Source of the DNA: Paenibacillus sp. UNC451MF | GTDB taxonomy: Bacteria > Bacillota > Bacilli > Paenibacillales > NBRC-103111 | Length of the DNA stretch: 64,000 bases | Assembly: GCF_000686845.1 (NCBI RefSeq) | Contig: NZ_JMLS01000026.1 | Span: 44,954 to 108,953, forward strand | Reading direction: 5' to 3' | Part shown: piece by piece, positions 38,044 to 46,453 of the stretch | How positions within the stretch are numbered: position 1 is the stretch's first letter | Layout of the letters: each line of letters opens with the position of its first letter | The notes under the pieces: generated by a model | Told to the model about the DNA's origin: nothing | The model's input: the letters and a program-made list of their open reading frames with translations, nothing else | Databases searched by the model: none | Position numbers and translations under genes: made by a program

Positions 38044-40719
38044 ATGAAGAGGATTTATCAAATATATAAGACGGATTTACTTAACATAGCTAAGGTTCCT
38101 ACGGGCTTACTGCTGATGATTGCCCTGGCTATCTTACCATCCGTGTATGCCTGGATTAACTTAAAAGCGATGTGGGACCCGTATGCGAATACGTCCGGCA
38201 TCAAAATTGCGGTAACCAGCAAGGATGAGGGAGCTACCGTACAGGATAAACAGTTCAATATCGGCAACGAGGTTTTAGAAAGCTTGAAGGATAATCATAA
38301 GCTGGGGTGGATCTTCGTCGATGAGGAGGAGGCCACTCGCGGTGTGGAACGAGGGACGTATTACGCCAGCTTGCTCATACCGGCCGATTTCTCGAGGAAA
38401 ATTGCCAAGGTGCTGGAAGGCGAAGTACAGAAGCCTGAGATTCAATACACCGTAAACGAAAAAATTAATGCGGTCGCTCCTAAAATCACTGAAAAAGGCG
38501 CATCCAGCGTCACCTCGCAGATCAGTGAAAATTTCATCAAAACCGTAAGTGAGACGGTACTGACTCGAATGAAGGAGCTGGGCCTCCGATTCGAGCAGCA
38601 GCTGCCTACGATCCGTAAGATAGAGGAGCGTATATTTGAGCTCGAGACGCGCCTTCCTGAAATCGAGGACATGGGTAACAAGGTGCTGGACATTGAACAA
38701 AAGCTGCCGGATTTTCGTGAAAAAGGCGACAAGATCGTCGAGCTGGAGCAGAAAATTCCGGAGATAGATAAAGCGGGAGCGGCACTGCTCAAGGTGGAGG
38801 ATCAATGGCCCAAAATCAATGAAGTGGCAAGCGAGGTGCTGCTCATCCAAGAAAAGCTGCCGGATATCCAGCGGGCAGCCGATCGTCTAGTAGAGCTCGA
38901 CCAAAACTTCTATAAGGTCGAAGACGCGATGAATACAGCCATTAATGATGTCCGCAAGGCGGATGAGATTGTTGGAGCTGCGCTCGGGGCGCTGCCCAAG
39001 ATCGAAGCTATTGCAACCAATGGCGGGGCTTTTGCCGATCAGCTGAACGATTTTTTGCAAAAAAATGACGCCGCTTTTCAAGCGCTTATTCCTGTTATCA
39101 AACAGAATTTGATCTTGCTTCAGCAAACAGCGGATGCCGTGACGCAAATTACTGAACAGCTGCAAGACGCCAATATCGACCCTAAGTCCTTGCTAGCGGT
39201 ATTGAACTTTGCGGCAGACCGTTTGAATACGGCTGTAAAAGTATTGGATCGCCAAATTGATCTTTTCACAAGGCTGAACAGCTATTTACCGGGGAATCCT
39301 CTCGGTAACGTAATTGACCGTTTGACGAGCGTGAGATCGAATTTCAGCCAGCAGGTGCAGCTGATTAACGCCATTGTGACTTCCATTCAAAAGGGTGAGA
39401 AGCCGGCCAAAGATATCGTCAACAATTTAAATAAGCTATCCAAAGATGCCAGTACGGCTCTGGGAGATATCCTGTCCCGGTATGATTCGGAGATTGTTCC
39501 GAACATCACTAAAGCGTTAAGCCAAATTCAATCCGTTGCGAGCAATGCATCGGACGTTCTGCAGACGTTAAAGTCCAAGCTGCCGGACATTAAAGCAATT
39601 CTGCAGGATGCCCAGACCGGCATCCGGTTTGCTCAAACTGAGCTGGATGCGCTGCAAAAGGATTTACCGCAGATTCGGACTCGCATTCATGAAGCTTCAG
39701 CTACGATTCAGAGCAAGATGAATGATTTTACGACAGCAGTCAATGAAGCAGTGCCGTTCATTCGCAACGATCTGCCGAGGATCGAACAAAAGGTTCATCA
39801 AGCAGCGGATTTTGTGCGAAATGACTTGCCTGCCTTAGAAGATGAACTGCGTAAGCTGTCGAATTTATATCAGACTCGATTTTCGGAGCTGGAAAGCGCT
39901 GTGCATCAAGTGGCGGGCCTCGTCAGAAACAATCTTCCGGAGTTTGAGGATGCTGTTCGCAAAACAGCGGATCAGATTAGAAGGCTTGAGGGCGGGAACA
40001 GCATCAGCGAGCTGCTGCAATTTTTGCAAAACGATATTCAAAAGGAAAGTGATTTCTTATCCAATCCTATCTTGATTAAGGAAGACAAGAAATTCCCGAT
40101 TCCGAATTACGGCTCGGCAATGTCTCCTTTTTATACGACGCTTTCCTTATGGGTAGGAGCTATGCTGTTGGTTTCCTTAATGAGGGTGGATGTAGAAGGT
40201 GCGGAAGGAGTGTACAAAAGCTATGAGGTCTATTTTGGCAGACTTTGCATTTTCCTGACCATCGGCTTCGCTCAAGCGTTGATCGTGTCTCTGGGTGACT
40301 TCTTCCTGTTGGGGACTTACGTGGTACACAAAATATGGTTTGTCTTGTTTGCGATTCTGATCAGCAACGTGTTCATTACCATCACCTATACGTTGGTATC
40401 TGTGTTCGGCAATATCGGCAAAGGGCTGGCGATTATTTTCCTTGTTCTGCAATTTTCTAGCTCGGGCGGAACGTTCCCTGTTAGCACGGCTGCGCCGTTC
40501 TTTCAGAACTTGAACCCGTTTATGCCGTTTACTTACGCAGTCGGAGTGATGCGTGAAGCAGTCGGGGGAATTTTATGGGCGGTTGCGCTCAAGGATATCT
40601 TTTTCCTGATTGTGTTCATTGTTTTGTGCTATGTGGTGGCCCTGGCATTGAAGAAGCCGCTTAGCGGCTATACTAAACGGGTCGCAGAGAAAGCGAGACA
40701 GACAAAGCTGATCCCGTAA
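38044..40719 (+). CDS. YhgE/Pip domain membrane protein
   Basis: 891 residues. One N-terminal membrane helix (about 20-38, ending LPSVYAWINLKAMWDPY, the family mark) leads into a long extracytoplasmic stretch (about 40-700) with repeated coiled-coil heptads (RIFELETRLPEIEDM and similar units). About five to six C-terminal helices (about 700-880) resemble ABC-2-type permeases. Family members include phage-infection protein Pip, YueB-type receptors and type VII secretion partners. ATG 38044 after TTAGGTGG. Single gene. Confidence 0.88.
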   Translation: MKRIYQIYKTDLLNIAKVPTGLLLMIALAILPSVYAWINLKAMWDPYANTSGIKIAVTSKDEGATVQDKQFNIGNEVLESLKDNHKLGWIFVDEEEATRGVERGTYYASLLIPADFSRKIAKVLEGEVQKPEIQYTVNEKINAVAPKITEKGASSVTSQISENFIKTVSETVLTRMKELGLRFEQQLPTIRKIEERIFELETRLPEIEDMGNKVLDIEQKLPDFREKGDKIVELEQKIPEIDKAGAALLKVEDQWPKINEVASEVLLIQEKLPDIQRAADRLVELDQNFYKVEDAMNTAINDVRKADEIVGAALGALPKIEAIATNGGAFADQLNDFLQKNDAAFQALIPVIKQNLILLQQTADAVTQITEQLQDANIDPKSLLAVLNFAADRLNTAVKVLDRQIDLFTRLNSYLPGNPLGNVIDRLTSVRSNFSQQVQLINAIVTSIQKGEKPAKDIVNNLNKLSKDASTALGDILSRYDSEIVPNITKALSQIQSVASNASDVLQTLKSKLPDIKAILQDAQTGIRFAQTELDALQKDLPQIRTRIHEASATIQSKMNDFTTAVNEAVPFIRNDLPRIEQKVHQAADFVRNDLPALEDELRKLSNLYQTRFSELESAVHQVAGLVRNNLPEFEDAVRKTADQIRRLEGGNSISELLQFLQNDIQKESDFLSNPILIKEDKKFPIPNYGSAMSPFYTTLSLWVGAMLLVSLMRVDVEGAEGVYKSYEVYFGRLCIFLTIGFAQALIVSLGDFFLLGTYVVHKIWFVLFAILISNVFITITYTLVSVFGNIGKGLAIIFLVLQFSSSGGTFPVSTAAPFFQNLNPFMPFTYAVGVMREAVGGILWAVALKDIFFLIVFIVLCYVVALALKKPLSGYTKRVAEKARQTKLIP

Positions 40720-40726
40720 TGAAGAT

Positions 40727-40774
40727 AAAGAGCACCTTGAGGTTGAATTCCGAATTCGGCCCAGGGTGCTCTTT
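40727..40774. terminator. Terminator between convergent genes
   Basis: AAAGAGCACCTTG (40727-40739) pairs with CAGGGTGCTCTTT (40762-40774). It may serve both the YhgE gene and the minus-strand transglutaminase-like gene. Confidence 0.75.
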
Positions 40775-40796
40775 GGAGTGTCTTACACGTTCATTA

Positions 40797-41405
40797 TCAT
40801 AAGTCAGTAGGGAGACGGTTGAGATACATAGTCAGCACGTCAGTATTGTTGGCGAGGGTATCCATCGTTTTCACGTTCGGCTCGGTGTAAATGACCGGAT
40901 AATCGATTTCTTCGTAATGAGAGCGAATGGGGAAAGCGAGCTGCTCCTCGTCTATTGAAAATTCTGCCTGAACTCCTTCTTTGTTGCCGCGGGCGTCCAG
41001 ACGCACCCAACGCTGCAGGGAGTGGAGATATACGGCGTTCAAGGCGTGAATGCAATATCCAGTGTCTGGAGTATCGCCAAGAGTCAGCTTTTGATAGCAG
41101 AACCCAGTAGGGATGCTCAAGCTGCGGAGGAGTGCGGCCAATAAATTGGATTTAGCGTAACAGATGCCCTGGCGATGCTGAAGCACTTCCGATGCGGCTC
41201 TAGTAACTATCGAGCCCTGGATATCCCAGGAATGATCAATTTCATCCCGCACAAATTCAAAAGCGGCTTTAACGATTGCTTGCTCATCATTGTGTCCACT
41301 ATGGAGTCTTTGCGCAGCAGCTTGAATTGACGGGTGTTGAAGATCGATAACATCCGATTCCGATAAGTAGTCTGCCAGTTGATTGGATTCGCATATAAGA
41401 TTCAT
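40797..41405 (-). CDS. Transglutaminase-like cysteine protease-fold protein
   Basis: About 202 residues. The papain-like triad is visible: Cys in HRQGICYAKSNLLAALL (about C92), His in YCIHALNAVYL (about H131) and Asp in WVRLDARGN (about D148). Bacterial members act as peptidases, amidases or transglutaminases. ATG 41405 is proposed, although GGGGAGGTG is about 13 bases away; an in-frame GTG at 41444 precedes that site. It is divergent from the ureohydrolase cluster, and a functional link is not shown. Confidence 0.82.
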   Translation of the reverse strand: MNLICESNQLADYLSESDVIDLQHPSIQAAAQRLHSGHNDEQAIVKAAFEFVRDEIDHSWDIQGSIVTRAASEVLQHRQGICYAKSNLLAALLRSLSIPTGFCYQKLTLGDTPDTGYCIHALNAVYLHSLQRWVRLDARGNKEGVQAEFSIDEEQLAFPIRSHYEEIDYPVIYTEPNVKTMDTLANNTDVLTMYLNRLPTDL

Positions 41406-41566
41406 ATCTTCACGGTACACCTCCCCAAATGATTGTGAAAACACAATAAAATGTTATATGTGTGTCACTTATTTATGTTCTAACTATGAATTCTAAGTGT
41501 GGTTTTGTCAATAACTGGAGCGGAATAAGCGAAAAAAAAGTAAGTATTGACTTGAATGAATTTATA

Positions 41567-41583
41567 TGTTAACTTACTTAACA
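41567..41583 (+). promoter_or_regulatory. GlnR/TnrA box upstream of ureohydrolase A
   Basis: TGTTAACTTACTTAACA matches TGTNA-N7-TNACA at every fixed base and is part of a longer palindrome (41565-41585). TTGACT at 41547-41552 could be the -35, though no clean -10 is seen; the box would lie over the -10 region, a position where GlnR represses. Confidence 0.75.
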
Positions 41584-41605
41584 TAAACCACGAAAAACTA
41601 AATAG

Positions 41606-41679
41606 TTCAAGCTTGCCAGCATCGTCAAGCTTGAATTGGCAATAGGGCCGCTTCTTTAATACAAAGAAGGCGGCTTTTT
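41606..41679 (+). promoter_or_regulatory. Attenuator-type leader of ureohydrolase A
   Basis: A perfect 10-bp hairpin TTCAAGCTTG (41606-41615) / CAAGCTTGAA (41626-41635) with loop CCAGCATCGT is followed by TTGGCAATAGGGCCG. Next comes a terminator, GCCGCTTCTTT (41647-41657) with AAAGAAGGCGGC (41663-41674) and TTTTT. It lies 62 bases before the start codon. The same hairpin-junction-terminator order precedes ureohydrolase B. Confidence 0.75.
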
Positions 41680-41740
41680 GTGCGCGGTTAAGCAAATGAA
41701 TGGTTTATGCAACTAAATATTTAGTGTGGAGGTGCTGTTG

Positions 41741-42715
41741 ATGTATCGTCCAATATTTGAAAAAGGAAAGCCAGGTTTTGCGGGGATTCGCACGTTTATG
41801 CATTTGCCTCATGTACAAACATTAGAGAATGTTGATTATGCCGTAATAGGGAATACGTTCGATACTGGAGCGGGCTATGCGGTTGGAACGCGATTCGGGC
41901 CATCGGCTATTCGGGAAATGTCTCAACGGATTCGACCGACGAATCCTGCTCAAGGCATTGATTCCAGCGAGTATTTATCTGGGATTGACTATGGAGATTT
42001 GACGGTGTATCCGGGATATATTGAACAAAGCTATGAGGTGATTCAAGAACAGCTGGAGCCGATTTTCGAGAAGAAGATCGTGCCGGTTATTTTGGGCGGC
42101 GATCACTCGATCTCTTACCCGCATGTTCTGGCGGCCTCCAAAACCTATGGTCCGATCAGTCTGGTTCACTTTGACTCCCACTCGGACGCATGGAAGCCTA
42201 TGGATGAGAGTCGTCCATATTCTCATGGCAGCATGTTTTGGCATGGTGCTCACGAGGGTTGGATCGATACAGAAAGCTCTATTCAAATGGGGATGCGGGG
42301 GTGCTCGGCTCTGACGCATTATGAGGAGACGAGAAATCTCGGCTTCGATTTGCTGACGACGGACCAAGTGAAAAGGCTTGGCGTAGAGGCGTTGTGCAGC
42401 CGGATTAAACAAAGGGTAGGAGATAAACCGGTATTTTTGACCTTTGATATCGATTTTCTTGACCCGGTATTCGCTCCCGGTACAGGAACTCCGGAAGTCG
42501 GCGGTTTCACGACTTACGAGGCCATACAGATGCTGCGCGGGCTTGCCGGTCTGAATATTATTGGCTTTGACCTGGTTGAAGTATTGCCCGATCGCGATCC
42601 GACCCGGGTTACTGCACTGAATGCAGCGCATATCGTTTATGAGGTTATCACTCTGCTTGCTTTGAACAAGCGGAGTGCAATGGAGCGGGTTGTTACGGAG
42701 GCGGTAACGGGTTAA
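41741..42715 (+). CDS. Ureohydrolase (agmatinase/arginase family), paralogue A
   Basis: 324 residues. Binuclear-metal ligands of the family are in place: LGGDHSIS, HFDSHSD and TFDIDFLDPVFAPGTGTPEVGG. It would cleave a guanidino compound to urea and an amine (agmatinase, guanidinobutyrase, guanidinopropionase or guanidine hydrolase are all possible). ATG 41741 after GGAGGTG; the paralogue start at MYRP supports it. Closely related to paralogue B 2 kb away. Nitrogen-box promoter and an attenuator leader precede it; it ends in its own terminator. Confidence 0.92.
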   Translation: MYRPIFEKGKPGFAGIRTFMHLPHVQTLENVDYAVIGNTFDTGAGYAVGTRFGPSAIREMSQRIRPTNPAQGIDSSEYLSGIDYGDLTVYPGYIEQSYEVIQEQLEPIFEKKIVPVILGGDHSISYPHVLAASKTYGPISLVHFDSHSDAWKPMDESRPYSHGSMFWHGAHEGWIDTESSIQMGMRGCSALTHYEETRNLGFDLLTTDQVKRLGVEALCSRIKQRVGDKPVFLTFDIDFLDPVFAPGTGTPEVGGFTTYEAIQMLRGLAGLNIIGFDLVEVLPDRDPTRVTALNAAHIVYEVITLLALNKRSAMERVVTEAVTG

Positions 42716-42761
42716 CGCAGCATAGCTTAGCTTAGAGTAATGACGCGCAAAAACAAGTACT

Positions 42762-42797
42762 TCGCGCTTATCCTTTGTGGGATAAGCGCGATTTTTT
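42762..42797 (+). terminator. Terminator after ureohydrolase A
   Basis: TCGCGCTTATCC (42762-42773) pairs with GGATAAGCGCGA (42780-42791), followed by TTTTTT. Confidence 0.9.
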
Positions 42798-42845
42798 ATG
42801 GATGAACGAATCGTGAGAGGTGTAAATGCAGTTGGTCGCGGCTAT

Positions 42846-43448
42846 TTATTGGGTGTAGTCGTACTTCTTAAGTTGGGAGGAGGCTGTGTTTCTGGACGAG
42901 AGGTTGTTCGTTCTTAGGACGGCTTGTGCCACTTCGACTAACTTTTTTCTTTCGTTCATGGCTTGGGTGCGCATCATCTCATAAGCCTTCGTCTCACTGA
43001 CTTCTTTGACCTTGCTGAGCATGATCTTCGCGTCGTCGACCAGCTTTTTTTCTTCGAATTTGGAGGCAAGAAAGCTGTACTCCCGTTCAAGGTGCAGTCT
43101 TCGTTGAAAGCTTTTGATTCCGAGCAAAAGTGACCATTGGAGCTCATTGTCATTCATGCCGCAGCAGAGAATGCCGTCTACTTTGTCGTGGGGAGCGGTG
43201 GTAGCGGGCTTGCGTTCTTCACACCACCAAAACAGGGGAAGAACAAAACGTGAATTAGCTTCGTGAAGCCAAGGCTTAAGTCGGCAGGCAGGGACGTCCA
43301 GTACGACAATTTCGAACTTGCGCTGCTGCAAGGAGGCGAGATTACCGGCTTCGATCGAAGTTACCCAATAGTCCAATTCCTTCAATCTTAGATCCACTCG
43401 GCACTTGGTCGTCGGAATGTCGTGTAGGTGTAAAATCCGGGTCTTCAT
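42846..43448 (-). CDS. ANTAR-domain antiterminator, AmiR/NasR-like
   Basis: 200 residues. The N-terminal half is a degenerate receiver (about 1-115, with VVLDVPACRL where the phospho-Asp loop would be). A coiled coil (about 118-145) leads into a C-terminal ANTAR helix bundle ending EMMRTQAMNERKKLVEVAQAVL with its characteristic Ala-Met and aromatic positions. ANTAR proteins bind hairpins in nascent leaders and prevent termination; AmiR controls an amide operon this way. It is transcribed divergently from ureohydrolase B, between two attenuator leaders. ATG 43448 after GAGGTGAT. Confidence 0.8.
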   Translation of the reverse strand: MKTRILHLHDIPTTKCRVDLRLKELDYWVTSIEAGNLASLQQRKFEIVVLDVPACRLKPWLHEANSRFVLPLFWWCEERKPATTAPHDKVDGILCCGMNDNELQWSLLLGIKSFQRRLHLEREYSFLASKFEEKKLVDDAKIMLSKVKEVSETKAYEMMRTQAMNERKKLVEVAQAVLRTNNLSSRNTASSQLKKYDYTQ

Positions 43449-43517
43449 GCATGATCACCTCGATTTTAGAGTATGAAGTTGAGAAGAGACATAAAATAGC
43501 GAGTGAGGTATATGTTA

Positions 43518-43547
43518 ATTATTGAAGAAATCAATCAAAAAAGTCAA
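43518..43547 (-). promoter_or_regulatory. Promoter of the ANTAR gene
   Basis: On the minus strand TTGACT (43547-43542), an 18-base spacer and AATAAT (43523-43518). The nitrogen box at 43565-43581 lies 18 bases upstream of this -35, so it could serve both divergent promoters. Confidence 0.6.
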
Positions 43548-43564
43548 TAAATATGTTACTAATA

Positions 43565-43581
43565 TGTTATATAAAATAACA
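43565..43581 (+). promoter_or_regulatory. GlnR/TnrA box I between divergent promoters
   Basis: TGTTATATAAAATAACA matches TGTNA-N7-TNACA at every fixed base. It is 52 bases centre to centre from box II, about five helical turns, so two dimers could face the same side of DNA. Confidence 0.78.
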
Positions 43582-43616
43582 ATAAATATGCTTTTGTTTT
43601 GATTATCGTAAAATAA

Positions 43617-43633
43617 TGTTATGTTAGTTGACA
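43617..43633 (+). promoter_or_regulatory. GlnR/TnrA box II over the ureohydrolase B -35
   Basis: TGTTATGTTAGTTGACA matches TGTNA-N7-TNACA at every fixed base, and its last six bases are the -35 hexamer TTGACA. Binding here should block the promoter. Confidence 0.78.
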
Positions 43634-43656
43634 TTAAATTATCTTTGGTCTATAAT
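43628..43656 (+). promoter_or_regulatory. SigA promoter of the ureohydrolase B operon
   Basis: Perfect TTGACA (43628-43633), 17-base spacer and perfect TATAAT (43651-43656). A consensus promoter this strong usually needs a repressor or attenuator, and both are indicated here. Confidence 0.88.
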
Positions 43657-43680
43657 GAGCTCATAACAACTGCATAGTAC

Positions 43681-43746
43681 ACAATCATCCAAGCGATGAT
43701 TTGTATAGGCAAAGGGGCCGTTGAATCTAACAACGGCCTCTTTGTG
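43681..43746 (+). promoter_or_regulatory. Attenuator-type leader of the ureohydrolase B operon
   Basis: Hairpin AATCATC (43683-43689), loop CAAGC, GATGATT (43695-43701), then ATAGGCAAAGGGGCCG and a terminator-like stem AAAGGGGCCGTTG (43711-43723) with CAACGGCCTCTTT (43731-43743). The T-run after it is poor. Loop (CCAAGC versus CCAGC) and junction (GGCAA, two bases, GGGCCG) are shared with the leader of paralogue A. Confidence 0.7.
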
Positions 43747-43789
43747 CTGTTTATTAGACTAAATAATAACAAGGGAGAGTGGAGTTATG

Positions 43790-44770
43790 ATGTACCGTCC
43801 GCAAATTGAAATGGGTAGACCTTTATTTTCTGGAATCCACACGTTTATGCACCTTCCTCATGTACAGACCTTAGAAAATGTCGATTTCGCTGTTATTGGC
43901 GTTCCGTTCGATACAGGAGTCAGCTATGCGGTTGGGGCCCGTTTCGGACCTTCGTCCATCCGCACGATGTCACAGCGTATTCGCCCGATATCTCCGGTCC
44001 ACAACATCGATATTTCAGAATTTTTGTCTGGTATTGATTACGGTGATTTGACGGTGCACCCTGGCTATATAGAGCAATCGTATCAGGCTATAGAAGAGCA
44101 GCTGACGCCTGTATTCGAAGCAGGTATTGTGCCGATTATGTTGGGCGGTGACCATTCCATCTCTCTTCCTCACCTTAGAGCGGCGGCCAAGAAGCATGGC
44201 CCTGTGTGCCTTGTTCATTTTGACTCCCATTCCGATACGGGAAGATCCAAAAATCCTGAACGGATGTGGTCGCACGGAGCGGTGTTCAGCTATGCGGTGG
44301 ATGAAGGGCTGATCGATGCAGAGCATTCCATTCAAATGGGGATGAGAGGCAGCACCTTTAAGCCGAACAATCTGGCCGATGCTAGAGAAATGGGCTTCGA
44401 GGTTCTTACAACCGATGACGTCCGGGAGCTGACCATTCCAGAGCTGTGCGCGAAAATCAAGGCTAGGGTCGGAGACAGACCTGTGTTCCTTACCTTCGAC
44501 GTGGATTTCCTGGATCCGGTCTATGCGCCGGGAACGGGCACTCCAGAAGTAGGCGGCTTCACGACATACGAGGCGCAAAAAATGCTTCGTGGTTTGGCAG
44601 GAATGAACTTTATCGGCTTTGATCTGGTGGAGGTGCTCCCTGACCGGGATGCCAATCAAATTACAGCATTGAACGCAGCGAATATCGCTTTCGAATTTGT
44701 GTGCTTGCTCGCAGTCAGACGTCGTATGGACAGCGTTGCGGCTTCCGAAGACGCGGTAGCTGTAGGCTAG
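43790..44770 (+). CDS. Ureohydrolase (agmatinase/arginase family), paralogue B
   Basis: 326 residues, with the same metal motifs as paralogue A (LGGDHSIS, HFDSHSD, TFDVDFLDPVYAPGTGTPEVGG). The main differences are in the loop after DSHSD (TGRSKNPERMWSH versus AWKPMDESRPYSH) and in the Met/Gly-rich stretch near 185 (MRGSTFKP versus MRGCSALT), both near the substrate pocket, so the two may use different substrates. ATG 43790 matches the paralogue; ATG 43787 is one codon earlier. First gene of a probable seven-gene operon. Confidence 0.92.
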   Translation: MYRPQIEMGRPLFSGIHTFMHLPHVQTLENVDFAVIGVPFDTGVSYAVGARFGPSSIRTMSQRIRPISPVHNIDISEFLSGIDYGDLTVHPGYIEQSYQAIEEQLTPVFEAGIVPIMLGGDHSISLPHLRAAAKKHGPVCLVHFDSHSDTGRSKNPERMWSHGAVFSYAVDEGLIDAEHSIQMGMRGSTFKPNNLADAREMGFEVLTTDDVRELTIPELCAKIKARVGDRPVFLTFDVDFLDPVYAPGTGTPEVGGFTTYEAQKMLRGLAGMNFIGFDLVEVLPDRDANQITALNAANIAFEFVCLLAVRRRMDSVAASEDAVAVG

Positions 44771-44795
44771 AACAGAACCAGAGGGGGATGAGTCG

Positions 44796-46433
44796 ATGAA
44801 GAAGACATACAAGACATGGGGCCTTATATCACTCGCTGTGCTGATGCTGGCCGGCTGCAGCAAACCATCCGCTACGGAGCAAGGCTCTGCAGCTGCAACA
44901 GGCAGTATGACCGGTACCGCAGGAAGTCAATTGACCGTCGGGATTACGAATCCGCCGTTAATGTTTAATCCGATTGATTCTGACGGCAGCGGTTCGAGCG
45001 GGGCAGTATTCATATACCGATACTTTTTCGACTCATTGGTGAAGACAGTAGGACCGTTGGATTTCAAAATGGCATTGGCGGAATCCTTTACCACCGAAGA
45101 TAACCAAACCTATAAAATAGCGATTCGTAACAACGCGAACTGGACGGACGGCAAACCGGTTACCGCTCAGGATGTAGAGTTTACGATTAATTTGATCGTC
45201 AATCCAAAGACCATCACCACACAGCGCTCCGCGATATTTGCTTTGGATGGCTTGAACGAGAAGGGCATGCTTCCAGCAGGTCAGGATAAAATTTCTTCGA
45301 TCAAGGTCATTGACGACAAGCATCTGGAGCTGAAAACATCGAAGCCGGTTGATCCTAATCTGCTGTATGAAAGGCTGAGCGATTTACTTATTGTCCCTAA
45401 GCATGTATTGGAGAGCGCCGATCCGGCGACATTGAACCAGAATCCGTTCTGGAGAAATCCTAATGTGACTTCAGGGCCGTACAAATTCGTTAAATACGAA
45501 AACAAATCCTATGTGGAGCTGGCGGCTAATGAGAATTACTACCGTGGCGCTCCGAAAATTGCCAAGGTTTTTGTCAAAATTATGCCTGCCTCCAACATGG
45601 TCGCCCAGCTGCAATCCGGTGAGCTCGATATGAATGCTGCTCAAGGCTCGGGCAATATACCGGCGTCCGAATGGAAGACGGTCAAAACCTTCGCAAATCT
45701 TCGAACCGAGGAGCAGCAAACTAGGCGTTACAATTCCATCGAAATTAACATGGAGCGTTTCCCGGATAAGAAGGTGAGGCAAGCTCTGGCCTATGCCATA
45801 GACCGCCAGATGATCGTCGATCAATTGATGCCGGGAGCGGGAGAGCTGCAGGATGGCCCTTATTCCAACTCGCATCCTTATCATGATAAAAATGTGAAAT
45901 CCTACGGATTCGATCCGGAGAAAGCGAAGCAGATGCTGAAGGAAGCGGGCTTCGATATGAACAAATCCATTGAATTGATTGTTCCGACCGGAGATAAGAC
46001 AAGGGAAATGGCGGGCAATATTATTCAGCAAAATTTTCAAGCGATTGGACTGAAGGTTAAGCAGGTTAACTTTGATTTTCCGACCACCGTTTCTCGACTC
46101 GTCAAAGGGGATTTCGATCTGACATTGAGCAGCTTCGGCAGCCTGATGGACCCTGATGGCCCGGCTACGGTATATCGTTCTACAGCTGCTTTGAATGATA
46201 TGAGGTATAAAAGTAAGACGGTTGACGATCTGTTCAATCGCGGAATGAACGAGACGGATAAAGACAAGCGGTTCCAGATTTATAAAGAGCTGCAAAATAC
46301 GATTCAGGAGGATGTCCCGTTAATTACCGTGTACTCCGAATACAATCTGATCGCGATCTCCAAATCGGTTGAGGGTAAAGGCGGTGTGACGGACGGAATG
46401 CATTACAGCGTCAACGAATGGTACCGCAAATAA
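44796..46433 (+). CDS. Family 5 substrate-binding lipoprotein (peptide/nickel type)
   Basis: 545 residues. Lipoprotein signal with LAGC (Cys21), Ala/Thr/Gly linker, then SBP_bac_5 domain: YKIAIRNNANWTDGKPVTAQDVEFTI near 105 and KKVRQALAYAIDRQMIVDQ near 325 are family marks. The family binds peptides, nickel chelates, opines or other amines. It starts 25 bases after ureohydrolase B, so it likely imports the guanidino substrate, a peptide carrying it, or metal for the enzyme. Confidence 0.88.
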   Translation: MKKTYKTWGLISLAVLMLAGCSKPSATEQGSAAATGSMTGTAGSQLTVGITNPPLMFNPIDSDGSGSSGAVFIYRYFFDSLVKTVGPLDFKMALAESFTTEDNQTYKIAIRNNANWTDGKPVTAQDVEFTINLIVNPKTITTQRSAIFALDGLNEKGMLPAGQDKISSIKVIDDKHLELKTSKPVDPNLLYERLSDLLIVPKHVLESADPATLNQNPFWRNPNVTSGPYKFVKYENKSYVELAANENYYRGAPKIAKVFVKIMPASNMVAQLQSGELDMNAAQGSGNIPASEWKTVKTFANLRTEEQQTRRYNSIEINMERFPDKKVRQALAYAIDRQMIVDQLMPGAGELQDGPYSNSHPYHDKNVKSYGFDPEKAKQMLKEAGFDMNKSIELIVPTGDKTREMAGNIIQQNFQAIGLKVKQVNFDFPTTVSRLVKGDFDLTLSSFGSLMDPDGPATVYRSTAALNDMRYKSKTVDDLFNRGMNETDKDKRFQIYKELQNTIQEDVPLITVYSEYNLIAISKSVEGKGGVTDGMHYSVNEWYRK

Positions 46434-46453
46434 CGAACTAATGAGGTGAACAC

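Noticed and set aside
41606..43746. Classical ANTAR target with two hexaloops (A at position 1, G at 4) in the leaders
   Set aside because: I could not draw two such hexaloops in either leader, so the ANTAR target reading is kept only as a hypothesis.
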